Shown here piece after piece: positions 1 through 7,070 of a stretch of 64,000 nucleotides of DNA; within the stretch, counting starts at the first letter, position 1, and every line of letters starts with the position of its first letter. The notes under the pieces are model-generated. The model worked only from the letters and a program-made list of their open reading frames with translations, did not search any database and was not told the origin of the DNA. The position numbers were made by a program, and so were the translations under genes. This DNA comes from a virus: positions 22,567-86,566 of IMG/VR virus record IMGVR_UViG_3300006176_000004. One strand, 5' to 3'.

Positions 1-394
1 TATCGGTCATAATCGCCGATGCCTGCTTGTTGTTGTCATCCAGCGTCCGGGACGTCATTTCGTCACAGACGAGGGATTGAACCCGAGACCTAACTGGACC
101 ATCCATCACTTGGGCAAGCGACTTTCTGTAATAGACCGAAGTAAATATTACGTTCGGATCGGCACGATCGCCAGTCGGCGGATTGACGCCAAATCTGAAT
201 AGAAATTTGGCGGCATTTTCTTCGAAAACTGACGCGCCGATCGCGATTCCGACCGTGATATCTAGGCCTTCCGATGACTGGCACGGAAACGAGGGATTCT
301 TAACTTCTTCTCGCAATGTTTCCTCAGACTTTTGAGGAAAACTGCCTTCGCGGATGTCTCTGGCAATTTGATCCATTAGAGATTTCTCGCTCAT
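1..394 (-). CDS. hypothetical protein, truncated by window edge
   Basis: An open frame runs leftward from an ATG at 394 (product starts MSEKSLMDQIARDI) to the window edge without a stop, giving at least 131 residues. It starts 2 bp after the stop of the gene at 397-609, so it belongs to the leftward operon that contains the recombinase. The visible part is soluble and mixed alpha/beta in character (VGIAIGASVFEENAAKF), with no signal peptide or membrane span. I do not recognise the family. The carboxy end lies outside the window. Confidence 0.75.
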   Translation of the reverse strand, partial: MSEKSLMDQIARDIREGSFPQKSEETLREEVKNPSFPCQSSEGLDITVGIAIGASVFEENAAKFLFRFGVNPPTGDRADPNVIFTSVYYRKSLAQVMDGPVRSRVQSLVCDEMTSRTLDDNNKQASAIMTD

Positions 395-396
395 GC

Positions 397-609
397 CTAT
401 AACCTTTCGATCAGATGCTGCACACGCGGACCGCGCACGATCTTGCATTGGAAAGCTTCATCCGGCGCATTGAGTATCTTCTCAGCGCGTTCTTTTTCGA
501 ATGCGGCCCATTCACGGGTTTTCTGTATGATCTCGGCACGCGTGAGCCGTCCCCAGTCTTGGTATCCGCCTGCGCCTTTGAGGCTGCAGACCGTCATGAT
601 TTCGCTCAT
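397..609 (-). CDS. small hypothetical protein (70 aa)
   Basis: A 70-residue frame starting MSEIMTVCSLKGAGG. It is charged, probably helical (TRAEIIQKTREWAAFEKERAEKI) and has no membrane segment. Its ATG overlaps the stop of the upstream gene at 606-764 in an ATGA junction, which suggests translational coupling. The tight packing on both sides supports a real gene. Function unknown. Confidence 0.7.
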   Translation of the reverse strand: MSEIMTVCSLKGAGGYQDWGRLTRAEIIQKTREWAAFEKERAEKILNAPDEAFQCKIVRGPRVQHLIERL

Positions 610-764
610 GCCACTTTCCGATCACCACGAATTTCCTGTTTCATCTGCTTGAGCACGAGCCATACTAGCCTTTCCTCAAGCACGGTGCGGCGGCGAGCGC
701 GCGGCTTGAGGGTTTTCGATTGGAGTTCGTCGCGCGTGACGGTGATTTGCGCGGAAAGGATCAT
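606..764 (-). CDS. small basic hypothetical protein (52 aa)
   Basis: A short frame of 52 residues (MILSAQITVTRDEL...) rich in Arg and Lys. Its ATG overlaps the TGA of the gene at 761-1000 (tcat at 761-764 on the + strand), and its own TGA overlaps the next ATG at 606-609. Being locked between two ATGA junctions is the main evidence. The basic composition would suit nucleic-acid contact, but no known motif is visible. Confidence 0.62.
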   Translation of the reverse strand: MILSAQITVTRDELQSKTLKPRARRRTVLEERLVWLVLKQMKQEIRGDRKVA

Positions 765-1000
765 TTCGGTGGTTCCAGCATCGGCATCCAGTGCGTGAAA
801 GCATCATCAGGCCAAACCGTGCAGAGCGTCTTTTCTAGCCACGGACAATCCTCGCGGACATTCAGTTTATAGCTAACTGAAACGGGGCATTTCCAAACCC
901 TGTGCCAAACTAAGATCGTTGTGCCATCCCTCGGTGCCGCTTCGATCGGTTGCCACTGAGGCAAGACGCCGACCTCAAACTGAACTGATTCGTCGGTCAT
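761..1000 (-). CDS. DUF551-like small phage protein (79 aa)
   Basis: 79 residues with the pattern WQPIEAAPRDGTTILVWHR followed by a Trp-rich end (DAFTHWMPMLEPP). This is the layout of DUF551-type proteins common in phage early regions: W-P-I at the start, a G-x-x-I-L-V-W strand, then THW-P-L-P. Function is unknown for the family. A good ribosome-binding site (GAGG, 6 nt before ATG) supports the start. It is the first gene after a 250-bp non-coding stretch. Confidence 0.75.
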   Translation of the reverse strand: MTDESVQFEVGVLPQWQPIEAAPRDGTTILVWHRVWKCPVSVSYKLNVREDCPWLEKTLCTVWPDDAFTHWMPMLEPPK

Positions 1001-1022
1001 TTAGATTCCTCAGAATTGGTTG

Positions 1023-1192
1023 GCCCGCGCCTTCGAAGGCGGCTCCGTTAGCGCGGGCGTGCCGGGCCTATTTGGAACATCACCGGCGTTTACCGGCTCA
1101 ATGGCCCGGAATCGGGGCTTTCGTCTTGAAAGTTTTTCTTCTTTCCGTTATAGCAGTCGAGGTCGTCATTCCCGGCAAGGAACGACGACCTC
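1023..1192. other. two inverted repeats in a 250-bp gene gap
   Basis: The gap 1001-1253 holds two hairpin-forming repeats. One is GCCCGCGC at 1023-1030 against GCGCGGGC at 1051-1058. The other is a 14-bp stem with one mismatch, 1159-1172 against 1179-1192, with a 6-nt loop. Neither is followed by a clear T-run on either strand. They could be a weak terminator, an RNA processing site or regulator sites splitting the leftward operon. Only very short frames are present here. Confidence 0.45.
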
Positions 1193-1253
1193 TGATTGTC
1201 GGGGCGGAATGTCGCCCTCTCGCTGGAGAAATCCCTATTATTTTGGGATGACA

Positions 1254-1760
1254 TTAATGGCCGGAATTTTGTTGTAGTTCATCGGGCGAAACCTTAATCA
1301 TGTTGCTTACGATCTGGAGAATAGCATCCTTGGATTCCTGAAAGTCTTTCTTGTTCATTTTCCTGCGTGATTGGCTCTTTGCGGTACGGCGAACCACGAG
1401 AGGACCACGAACGATCACGAGGGCAAAATCACCCAAACCTTGAAATGCTGCCGCGACGCGCAGTGCGGCAGCATTTGATCCAGCGTCGATAATAGTTTCA
1501 TTAAAATAACCAGCGTCAATGAGGGCTCGTTTTCTAAGATGCTCTGGCGTCGGGTAGATGTCGGCTAAGTCCTCTGAAAGATGCTTCCATGCCTCACGCA
1601 AAAAAGCGAACTCATGACGGTGACTGGCTTCCGATCGTTCTTCTATCGGCGCAAGAAAATATTCCTCTCCGACTGTGTAGATTTTGTCGGCATACTTTGG
1701 GCGTAGAGGGCGCATAACATCCCCCTCCCAAACAAAGGCCAGAGGTGGCTCACCACTCAT
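1254..1760 (-). CDS. DUF1367-like protein next to recombinase (168 aa)
   Basis: 168 residues. The order of features resembles DUF1367 / NinB-like phage recombination accessory proteins: a basic P-x-P-x-x-A-D start, an H-x-x-F-x-F-L-x-E-A-W segment (HRHEFAFLREAW), a PTPEHLRK-ALIDAGYF segment and a helical end. The match is from memory of pattern, so the family name is tentative. It overlaps the recombinase gene by 4 bp and lies downstream of it, which fits a role in recombination or in regulating it. Confidence 0.5.
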   Translation of the reverse strand: MSGEPPLAFVWEGDVMRPLRPKYADKIYTVGEEYFLAPIEERSEASHRHEFAFLREAWKHLSEDLADIYPTPEHLRKRALIDAGYFNETIIDAGSNAAALRVAAAFQGLGDFALVIVRGPLVVRRTAKSQSRRKMNKKDFQESKDAILQIVSNMIKVSPDELQQNSGH

Positions 1761-2743
1761 TTAGATGTCCTCAGTACTCCTGCGATCTTGTCCAATTCCT
1801 GGCGTACCTGCAGCGCATCATCTTTGTGTTTGGCCCAATAGCGTTGCAGTCCCTCTCGGTTGCGAACCATCATGCTTTCCAACTCTTCCGGTTTGGTGCA
1901 TTTGTGTGCCGCGATCAGGATATCATCCCCGTAACGACCGGCCGAAATAAACTTGAGCGTGCCTTCTGCATCGACGAAGGGATATTCGTCATCAAGCATG
2001 GAAATCGTTTTCTTGCGGCGTTCCTCGCGCTCCTGTTCGACCATCTCGGAGGCGGTCAAATCCTGGGCGATGGCGCGGTCCATTTCTTCCGGTGCATAGA
2101 CACCTGAGAATGTTTCGGGCCAGCCGCCGCGAAGCGCCTGCATCCTAGCGCATTTGTCGATTTGATTGCGGCCCATCTTGGCCCATAGGCCACTCGAATC
2201 TACCGCGAGCCCAGCATCTGCGCCCTCACGCAGAACCTTCTTTTTCTTCGGCTTCCCGCTGTCTTTCCACGTCTCGCCGGTATCGATCCAGTCGAACGCA
2301 TCTGGATTGGTTTTTAGAGGAACAAATTCATCCCAATAGGCAGTTCCGTTGACGGGATGCCATATTGCCGAGCTGTCTTGCTTCCATAGCGTTACCGTCG
2401 ATTTTATGATGCCAAGCGGATTTGTCGGACCCTTCAAAGTCGGATCGTATTCCTTGACTGGTTCGGTTTCCTCAGGGCGATAATCGCGGCAGCGTGCCGC
2501 AAGCACTCGGCAACCATCCTGCGTCGTGATGATCGTCATCTGCCGCTTGGCTTCATCGTTCTTCGAAAAGACGATCGCAATCACCTGTTTCGAGAATGGA
2601 TCAAGTTGCTTGACCCGCGCATACTCCAAAAAAAGATTGAATTCGTCATCGTTCGTATCCTTGGCGACGGTACGCTTGATCGTATCAAGCTGGCGACCGG
2701 TCCATGGCATTGCCGATTGAGCGATGGAAACTAGATTATTCAT
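1757..2743 (-). CDS. bet: phage recombinase, RecT/Bet family
   Basis: 328 residues, about the usual length or slightly longer than lambda Bet (261). The amino half has the family signature: TGRQLDTIKRTVAKDTNDD, then LFLEYARVKQLDPFSKQVIA, then TTQDGCRVLAARCRDYRPEE. These proteins bind single-stranded DNA and anneal complementary strands. The adjacent genes (Gp157-like and DUF1367-like) are usual neighbours. I did not find the partner exonuclease or an SSB within the visible part of the operon; they may lie left of position 1. Confidence 0.92.
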   Translation of the reverse strand: MNNLVSIAQSAMPWTGRQLDTIKRTVAKDTNDDEFNLFLEYARVKQLDPFSKQVIAIVFSKNDEAKRQMTIITTQDGCRVLAARCRDYRPEETEPVKEYDPTLKGPTNPLGIIKSTVTLWKQDSSAIWHPVNGTAYWDEFVPLKTNPDAFDWIDTGETWKDSGKPKKKKVLREGADAGLAVDSSGLWAKMGRNQIDKCARMQALRGGWPETFSGVYAPEEMDRAIAQDLTASEMVEQEREERRKKTISMLDDEYPFVDAEGTLKFISAGRYGDDILIAAHKCTKPEELESMMVRNREGLQRYWAKHKDDALQVRQELDKIAGVLRTSK

Positions 2744-2744
2744 G

Positions 2745-3347
2745 TCAGGCTCTCCGAATCGTTAGTGAAACGCCACCGGTTTCCAAGTGGCACCCTGGTA
2801 TCGCTGGCATTTCCCGATCTAGTGCCGCCATAGCCTCGCGGCGAGCGTCGATGTTTTTGATCTTATTGATGGCATCGATCTTTTTCTGCCGCTCGCGTAG
2901 GACTTTTACGAGGCCAGCCTTATCCAGGCTAGGGTCCTCGCGGCGCCAAAACTGAGTTGGAATCTCGCTTTCGTTATCGACCTCAACCCGTGGCGTTGCT
3001 TTGCCAAGTGAGACTGTACCGATATCGTACTCCTTGGAAGGCCATTCGGCGATGGTCATAGCCTGCTCAATTAGGCCACGTGTTGCCTCGATTCGCTTCT
3101 CCAATCGTGAGCGCCGGCTTTTCAATTCGGCCTCGCGTGCTCTGCAGCCAGCGATCATGATTTCGTCATCCTCGATCGCAAGGAGCGCCTTACGGATTTC
3201 GACATCAAGCGTCGTCTCGCCCTCAAAGGTATCGGCGAAAGCTTCATGATCGATCTCGCCATCGGCGCCGGTGAGCAACCGAGCCAATTCAAGGCGCAAA
3301 CTCTTTGCTGCCTCAATAGACCGATGCAGGGTATTCGGTTCAGTCAT
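2745..3347 (-). CDS. Siphovirus Gp157-like protein (200 aa)
   Basis: Start chosen at the ATG at 3347 (MTEPNTLHRSIEAAKSL), which has GAAGGTG 6 nt upstream. A longer frame to 3467 would overlap the upstream gene without a ribosome-binding site. A central coiled coil (REAELKSRRSRLEKRIEATR) is followed by the Gp157 pattern: an acidic amino half, then GTVSLGKATPRVEV and two conserved proline segments ending IPGCHLETGGVSLTIR. Gp157 proteins accompany single-strand annealing systems in phages. Their biochemical role is not settled. Confidence 0.8.
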   Translation of the reverse strand: MTEPNTLHRSIEAAKSLRLELARLLTGADGEIDHEAFADTFEGETTLDVEIRKALLAIEDDEIMIAGCRAREAELKSRRSRLEKRIEATRGLIEQAMTIAEWPSKEYDIGTVSLGKATPRVEVDNESEIPTQFWRREDPSLDKAGLVKVLRERQKKIDAINKIKNIDARREAMAALDREMPAIPGCHLETGGVSLTIRRA

Positions 3348-3357
3348 AAATTCACCT

Positions 3358-4596
3358 TCAAAATGGAATGGTATCGTCGTCAGCAACGGGAGCACGAACG
3401 ATCGGAGTGTGCTCAATATGTATCTTGTCCGATCTGTCCATGACGTGCAGGCGTTCGACCACCGCAAATAACTTCTCGAATAGGAGATTTTGCATATCTC
3501 GGCAACAATCAGCTAAGCCTTCGTTCTTGTGCAACCATTCCTCGTATAGGGTACTGGCAATGAACCGATGGCCCATATCCAAGGAACGGTGGGCAAGCAA
3601 AATGCGCTGATCCCGGACAGTGCCAAACACGCCCTCTCCAAGGCCATCAACGATCGTGAAATCCTGCCGTGACAGTTTGACTCCTAGCCTCGCGATTAGA
3701 GCAATGGCTCGGTCAATCATCTCATTTTCGAACTCATCCGGTTCGATTTCATTGTACGCCATCTTGATATCAGCGTACTTTTCCCAAAGCTTGATTGCGG
3801 CCTGGTTGCAATGGATATTGGCCCGCAGACGGAAAGCAACCGACATGAAAGCCTCTGACGGCTTCTCGTAAACGCCTGCGAAGTCGAATCCGTTTTCGAA
3901 CGTACCTTTTGGCGCCATCAAAACGGCCTGGATCAAGCTTTCATCGTCGCAGCCCGCTACGGCAATCTCCGCATTGTGCTCAAGCACAAATGGATATTTG
4001 ACGGTGCGGTCTTCCGTCAGTTCCATTTTTGCCGTCACATTATAGGTAAACAGCGAATGGTTTCCGTGCTTATGGGCACGAACGCCGCGATAGAAAGCCT
4101 TGTCACCACTTCCAGCATGGATTTCGCAACCCGTACTAGCCGAGATCGGCTTCGTTGCGAGGAAGGTATCATGCCGATTGCGATGGCATTGTTCGATGCC
4201 TTCACCGTCAACAGCAAAGACGGTGCCATACTCGACTTCTGGCGCGAAATCGTTGATGCTGCCTTCCTCATCAATGCAGTTGCAGTATAGTTCTCGATAG
4301 GCCTGCCAGACTTCCCAGTTACGTCCCAACTTCGTCGTGAAGCCTAATCGTTCGGCACCCATGCAGATGCGGTCGAACGATTCTCCGCGAATGTTCTCGG
4401 TCGCAACGGAAAATGGTATCGTCTCGCCATTACGGATCAGCGTGACCTTGTGTCCGGTCCGCAGAAGCGTGGCGATTGAGAATTTCAGGCCAGTGCCAAA
4501 GAACCCGATAGGACTAGCACCGACCTTCACCGAAACGCCCATGAGGGCAATCGCGTTGAGATCAATCGGCTCGGCGTTGCAAAAATAGATGGTCAT
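3358..4596 (-). CDS. GHKL-type ATP-binding protein with EExxH carboxy motif
   Basis: 412 residues. The amino part reads IALMGVSVKVG, then SPIGFFGTGLKFSIATLLR (residues about 29-47), which resembles the G-box/lid region of histidine-kinase/Hsp90/MutL-type (GHKL) ATP-binding folds. The carboxy part has TLYEEWLHKNEGLADCCRD, an E-E-x-x-H arrangement at residues 352-356 like a degenerate HExxH metallopeptidase helix, followed by a possible downstream Asp ligand. Such ATPase-like genes occur beside annealase genes in alphaproteobacterial phages. Function is unknown, and both domain calls are pattern-based. Confidence 0.6.
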   Translation of the reverse strand: MTIYFCNAEPIDLNAIALMGVSVKVGASPIGFFGTGLKFSIATLLRTGHKVTLIRNGETIPFSVATENIRGESFDRICMGAERLGFTTKLGRNWEVWQAYRELYCNCIDEEGSINDFAPEVEYGTVFAVDGEGIEQCHRNRHDTFLATKPISASTGCEIHAGSGDKAFYRGVRAHKHGNHSLFTYNVTAKMELTEDRTVKYPFVLEHNAEIAVAGCDDESLIQAVLMAPKGTFENGFDFAGVYEKPSEAFMSVAFRLRANIHCNQAAIKLWEKYADIKMAYNEIEPDEFENEMIDRAIALIARLGVKLSRQDFTIVDGLGEGVFGTVRDQRILLAHRSLDMGHRFIASTLYEEWLHKNEGLADCCRDMQNLLFEKLFAVVERLHVMDRSDKIHIEHTPIVRAPVADDDTIPF

Positions 4597-4901
4597 GCCT
4601 TCACCTTTTGCTTGCTAGCTTCCATCATCTCGACTTTCTCCGCATCCGTCTCAAAGAAAGTCGGGCGCCGATCGTCCTCATTCTTCCAAACCGCGAGTGC
4701 GTGCTTCATACGCTTGCAGTTTGGACCAGCGATCTCGCGCGCAAAGGCATCACGAATGTGCTGTTCGGCGTATTCTCGGCTATAATCAACGCCGATAAAC
4801 ATGCCATGTGTCGGATTGGCGTAGTTATGGACAATCTCGCCTGCAGCCAAAAGGCTGATAGCTTCCTCTGGAGTGAGAATGATTGGCGCATCGTCGGTCA
4901 T
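4593..4901 (-). CDS. hypothetical protein (102 aa)
   Basis: Start chosen at the ATG at 4901 (MTDDAPIILTPEEAISLLAAGEIVH). A longer frame exists, but this ATG overlaps the TGA of the preceding 26-residue gene. The product is acidic to neutral and soluble, with a possible helical amino end and a basic tail. It overlaps the GHKL-type gene by 4 bp (4593-4596), so the two are probably coupled. No known family recognised. Confidence 0.7.
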   Translation of the reverse strand: MTDDAPIILTPEEAISLLAAGEIVHNYANPTHGMFIGVDYSREYAEQHIRDAFAREIAGPNCKRMKHALAVWKNEDDRRPTFFETDAEKVEMMEASKQKVKA

Positions 4902-4978
4902 ATCGGCAACTCGACCCAAAGCGTGACGAAGATAGCGAGCCATACGGATATGGCGAGAAGGTTCGCGGCGGTTCTCAT
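4898..4978 (-). CDS. 26-residue membrane micropeptide
   Basis: A 26-codon frame reads MRTAANLLAISVWLAI followed by FVTLWVELPI. Nearly the whole peptide is one hydrophobic helix with a positively charged start, which predicts N-in insertion into the inner membrane. Its ATG overlaps the TGA of the gene at 4975-5397, and its TGA overlaps the ATG of the gene at 4593-4901. Both junctions are 4-nt overlaps, the standard coupling in this operon. It could be a small holin-like or regulatory membrane peptide, but nothing in the sequence decides that. Confidence 0.6.
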   Translation of the reverse strand: MRTAANLLAISVWLAIFVTLWVELPI

Positions 4979-5397
4979 TTCTGCTCCGATATCGGTTTGA
5001 CGGCGAGAACAACGATTTGAAGCTGATCCAGCACCTCATCGGTCACCAAATCGGAGAACCTCTGCACGCTCAATTGCTGGCAAAGTTTCTTGAATTTATG
5101 ATAGCGATTATAGGTTCCAATAGCAGCGGCGATTTCAGCATCGTTTGTATCATCCCATATACGCAGAGTTCTGCTGGCACCCCAGCCACGATCTCCAGTT
5201 TGAGTCGCGGTCCAATAGTCTTGACCCTTCCAGCCTTTGAAGGGACTCCATTGCTGTTTCGGCTCGCTCTTTAGCGTAAAACGTCCGCTCTTATGAACTT
5301 TAAGAACAAAGTCCTCGCGGTATCCCATTGCAGAATGACGATCACCGATATGGATCGCGACGCGTGCGCCTTCTTTGAAGGGAGAAATATCGCTCAT
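4975..5397 (-). CDS. hypothetical protein (140 aa)
   Basis: Start chosen at the ATG at 5397 (MSDISPFKEGARVAIHIG), with AGGGTGG about 8 nt upstream; a GTG four codons earlier lies inside that site. The first half reads like a small beta barrel (GARVAIHIG, then EDFVLKVHKSGRFTLK with Trp-rich turns), as in KOW/SH3-like folds. The second half is helical. It ends in a 4-nt overlap with the membrane micropeptide. Family not recognised. Confidence 0.7.
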   Translation of the reverse strand: MSDISPFKEGARVAIHIGDRHSAMGYREDFVLKVHKSGRFTLKSEPKQQWSPFKGWKGQDYWTATQTGDRGWGASRTLRIWDDTNDAEIAAAIGTYNRYHKFKKLCQQLSVQRFSDLVTDEVLDQLQIVVLAVKPISEQK

Positions 5398-5399
5398 GG

Positions 5400-5531
5400 C
5401 TAATTCCACCCTATCAGGTCAATTCCAGTTGCGAGACTGACGGTTAGAGCAAATGCCGCGATCATGGCACCAGCGCCCGCTGTTGCGAACCACTGCACGC
5501 GCTCAAGGATTTGGATCGTGCGGACGGTCAT
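5400..5531 (-). CDS. 43-residue single-span membrane protein
   Basis: A 43-codon frame reads MTVRTIQILERVQWFATAGA, then a hydrophobic stretch (GAMIAAFALTVSLATGIDLI). It predicts a short amphipathic start followed by one membrane span. The ATG overlaps the TGA of the first operon gene (5528-5743), and the stop is 2 bp from the next ATG. With the 26-residue peptide it gives two tiny membrane proteins in one early operon. Confidence 0.58.
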   Translation of the reverse strand: MTVRTIQILERVQWFATAGAGAMIAAFALTVSLATGIDLIGWN

Positions 5532-5743
5532 TGGCCGCGCTCCAAAACGCCGACAATCGTATGGCGTCCCCAAATAGATGATCTCCGGAGGCTGTCATAC
5601 TTATCGAGTACAACGACCATCTTGCCAGGAGGCGTTCCGATGCCAGCCGAAACGCGAACGACAACTTCGCGGGTACCGGATAAAATATCGCCAGGCTGAA
5701 GGGCATAAACTGGGATTCTCTTAATCTGTGTGGTTGATGTCAT
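5528..5743 (-). CDS. small hypothetical protein, first gene of leftward operon
   Basis: 71 residues starting MTSTTQIKRIPVYALQPGD. The pattern VYALQPGDILSGT...VVVRVSAG...KMVVVLDKYDSLR...GRHTIVGV suggests a compact beta-rich fold of the small phage KOW or RNA-binding type, but I cannot name a family. It lies just downstream of the leftward promoter at 5767-5795, with AGGAGAG upstream of the ATG, so it is probably the first protein made from that transcript. Confidence 0.7.
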   Translation of the reverse strand: MTSTTQIKRIPVYALQPGDILSGTREVVVRVSAGIGTPPGKMVVVLDKYDSLRRSSIWGRHTIVGVLERGQ

Positions 5744-5766
5744 GGCATCTCTCCTGCTGCCCGTCC

Positions 5767-5795
5767 CTATTAATCGATCTCCACAGGCCAGTCAA
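5767..5795 (-). promoter_or_regulatory. leftward early promoter
   Basis: Read on the minus strand: TTGACT (5795-5790), a 17-bp spacer, then TAATAG (5772-5767). The -35 box matches 5 of 6 sigma-70 consensus bases and the spacing is ideal. It sits about 24 bp before the ATG at 5743 and would drive the recombination operon. This is seen in sequence and has not been tested. Confidence 0.7.
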
Positions 5796-5806
5796 GGGAA
5801 ATTCCC
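5796..5806. promoter_or_regulatory. candidate operator in the divergent region
   Basis: The perfect odd palindrome GGGAA-A-TTCCC directly abuts the -35 box of the leftward promoter. It lies between that promoter and the rightward gene at 5850. A rightward promoter candidate, TTGCGA (5815-5820), 17 bp, CATAAA (5838-5843), lies just beyond. A protein bound here could control both directions. Confidence 0.4.
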
Positions 5807-5849
5807 GCAGCCTCTTGCGATTTTTTACGCGACGTGGCATAAAGTTGAT

Positions 5850-6260
5850 ATGCAACCATCCAAAATCGAACGTCGAACGCAATGGAACCTGATCCAGATA
5901 GCAGAGGCGTGGTGTACAGTCACAGGCGGTAATCTATCGTCGGCAGGGCGCCAGGCGGTGGGTGATTCACGCTTTTTCACCAAATTGATAGAACGGTATG
6001 CGGCTGGAGAACGTGAGCCCGGAGACCGCGAGGGTTCTATTACGACACGGGTTTACGATGAAACTATTTCATGGTTCTGTGATCGCAAGAACTGGCCGGA
6101 TGGCAAAGTAAGACTTCCGGATATTGACGATCCATTCAGCAAACCGAAAGGAAAGAAAAATGGCAGGTCGGCCAAAAGGCTCGAAGAACAAGAATCCACG
6201 CAAATCCAAGCAGGAAGCGGCCTCGCCAGCGACCTCCTCGCAAAGCTTCGGGGCGGCTGA
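5850..6260 (+). CDS. regulator-like DNA-binding protein (136 aa)
   Basis: Start chosen at the ATG at 5850 (MQPSKIERRTQWNLIQIAEA). The frame remains open further upstream, but only through the promoter region. The order of features (an amino helix, GRQAVGDSRFFTKLIE, then TTRVYDETISWFCDRKNWPDG) resembles a family of small helix-turn-helix repressor-like proteins of alphaproteobacterial phages. The basic tail overlaps the next gene by 101 nt in another frame. As the first rightward gene opposite the recombination operon, it could be a Cro/cII-type regulator (inference). Confidence 0.55.
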   Translation: MQPSKIERRTQWNLIQIAEAWCTVTGGNLSSAGRQAVGDSRFFTKLIERYAAGEREPGDREGSITTRVYDETISWFCDRKNWPDGKVRLPDIDDPFSKPKGKKNGRSAKRLEEQESTQIQAGSGLASDLLAKLRGG

Positions 6261-6660
6261 GTTTAAGAAGCCCATTCCGTCTGAGATTGTATCTCTTACT
6301 GCTGCACTGGATGAGTTAGACGGCGACAAGAAAGCCCTCACGGACAGCGGCAAGGATTGGATTGATTCGCTTTCAGAAACAAAGGGACTCGACAAAAAAG
6401 CCTTTGGTTGGGTTCGGACAATCTGGAAATACGTGCAGAAGGAACCCGAGAAATCCGCGATATCCATTCCTCATTTCCTGTCCTACATGGCGGATTTGAA
6501 AATCGCGGAGACGGCCGATGCGAATCGGGGCATGGAGATCAACGGCGAGCCAAATGAGCCCGATATCTCGCAGGAAACCACTGGCGCCGAGACAGCATGG
6601 CCAGACGATCAGCAAATCAGATCGAGGCTGTCGATTGTTCCGGGCAGCGACGCGGCGTGA
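6160..6660 (+). CDS. AT-hook-like basic protein (166 aa)
   Basis: Start chosen at the ATG at 6160 with AAAGGAAAG upstream. The amino end MAGRPKGSKNKNPRKSK is an AT-hook-like or terminase/KGG-type basic tail. A mostly helical acidic body follows (VSLTAALDELDGDKKAL, FGWVRTIWKYVQKEP). It overlaps the previous gene by 101 nt, unusually long for this phage, and ends in a GTGA overlap with rusA. Probably DNA binding; family not named. Confidence 0.65.
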   Translation: MAGRPKGSKNKNPRKSKQEAASPATSSQSFGAAEFKKPIPSEIVSLTAALDELDGDKKALTDSGKDWIDSLSETKGLDKKAFGWVRTIWKYVQKEPEKSAISIPHFLSYMADLKIAETADANRGMEINGEPNEPDISQETTGAETAWPDDQQIRSRLSIVPGSDAA

Positions 6661-7007
6661 CCGTCATCTGCCTTCCTATGTGCCCATCTACGAACGGGCT
6701 ATTCGCCGGCAACGGCAAGCGCCGCTACAAGACCAAGGAATACGCCGCTTGGATTGAGGAAGCCGGATATGCGCTCAATCGGCAGAGACCGGAACCGATT
6801 CGCGGAAAGGTCCGTCTTTTGATTGAGATTGCTGAGCCAAAAGACGCAAAATATCGTGATTGCAGTAACTTAATTAAGGCCCCAGAGGATTTATTAGTTC
6901 GGCATGGCATCATCGAAGGCGACGACCAACGATACGTCCGATCGGTTACCGCCGAATGGTCCCGGCATATCGAAGGCGTGCGAATCACCATCAGTCCGGT
7001 CGTCTGA
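6657..7007 (+). CDS. rusA: RusA-like Holliday junction resolvase
   Basis: Start chosen at GTG 6657, which overlaps the previous stop (GTGA) and gives the usual RusA opening: a beta strand, then P-S-x-N-x-L-F (PMCPSTNGLF). RRYKTKEYAAW and the key acidic segment RDCSNLIKAPEDLLVRHGI-EGDDQ follow. The aspartates of D-x-x-N-x-x-K and of EGDD are those RusA uses to bind metal. The length of about 116 residues is normal. It would resolve branched DNA during replication or annealase-driven recombination. Confidence 0.88.
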   Translation: MTVICLPMCPSTNGLFAGNGKRRYKTKEYAAWIEEAGYALNRQRPEPIRGKVRLLIEIAEPKDAKYRDCSNLIKAPEDLLVRHGIIEGDDQRYVRSVTAEWSRHIEGVRITISPVV

Positions 7008-7070
7008 TCTCCTAGCCCAGCTTCGCAGCAAAATACGGCCAATGAATATCCCGAAATTGGAAAGCGGCAA

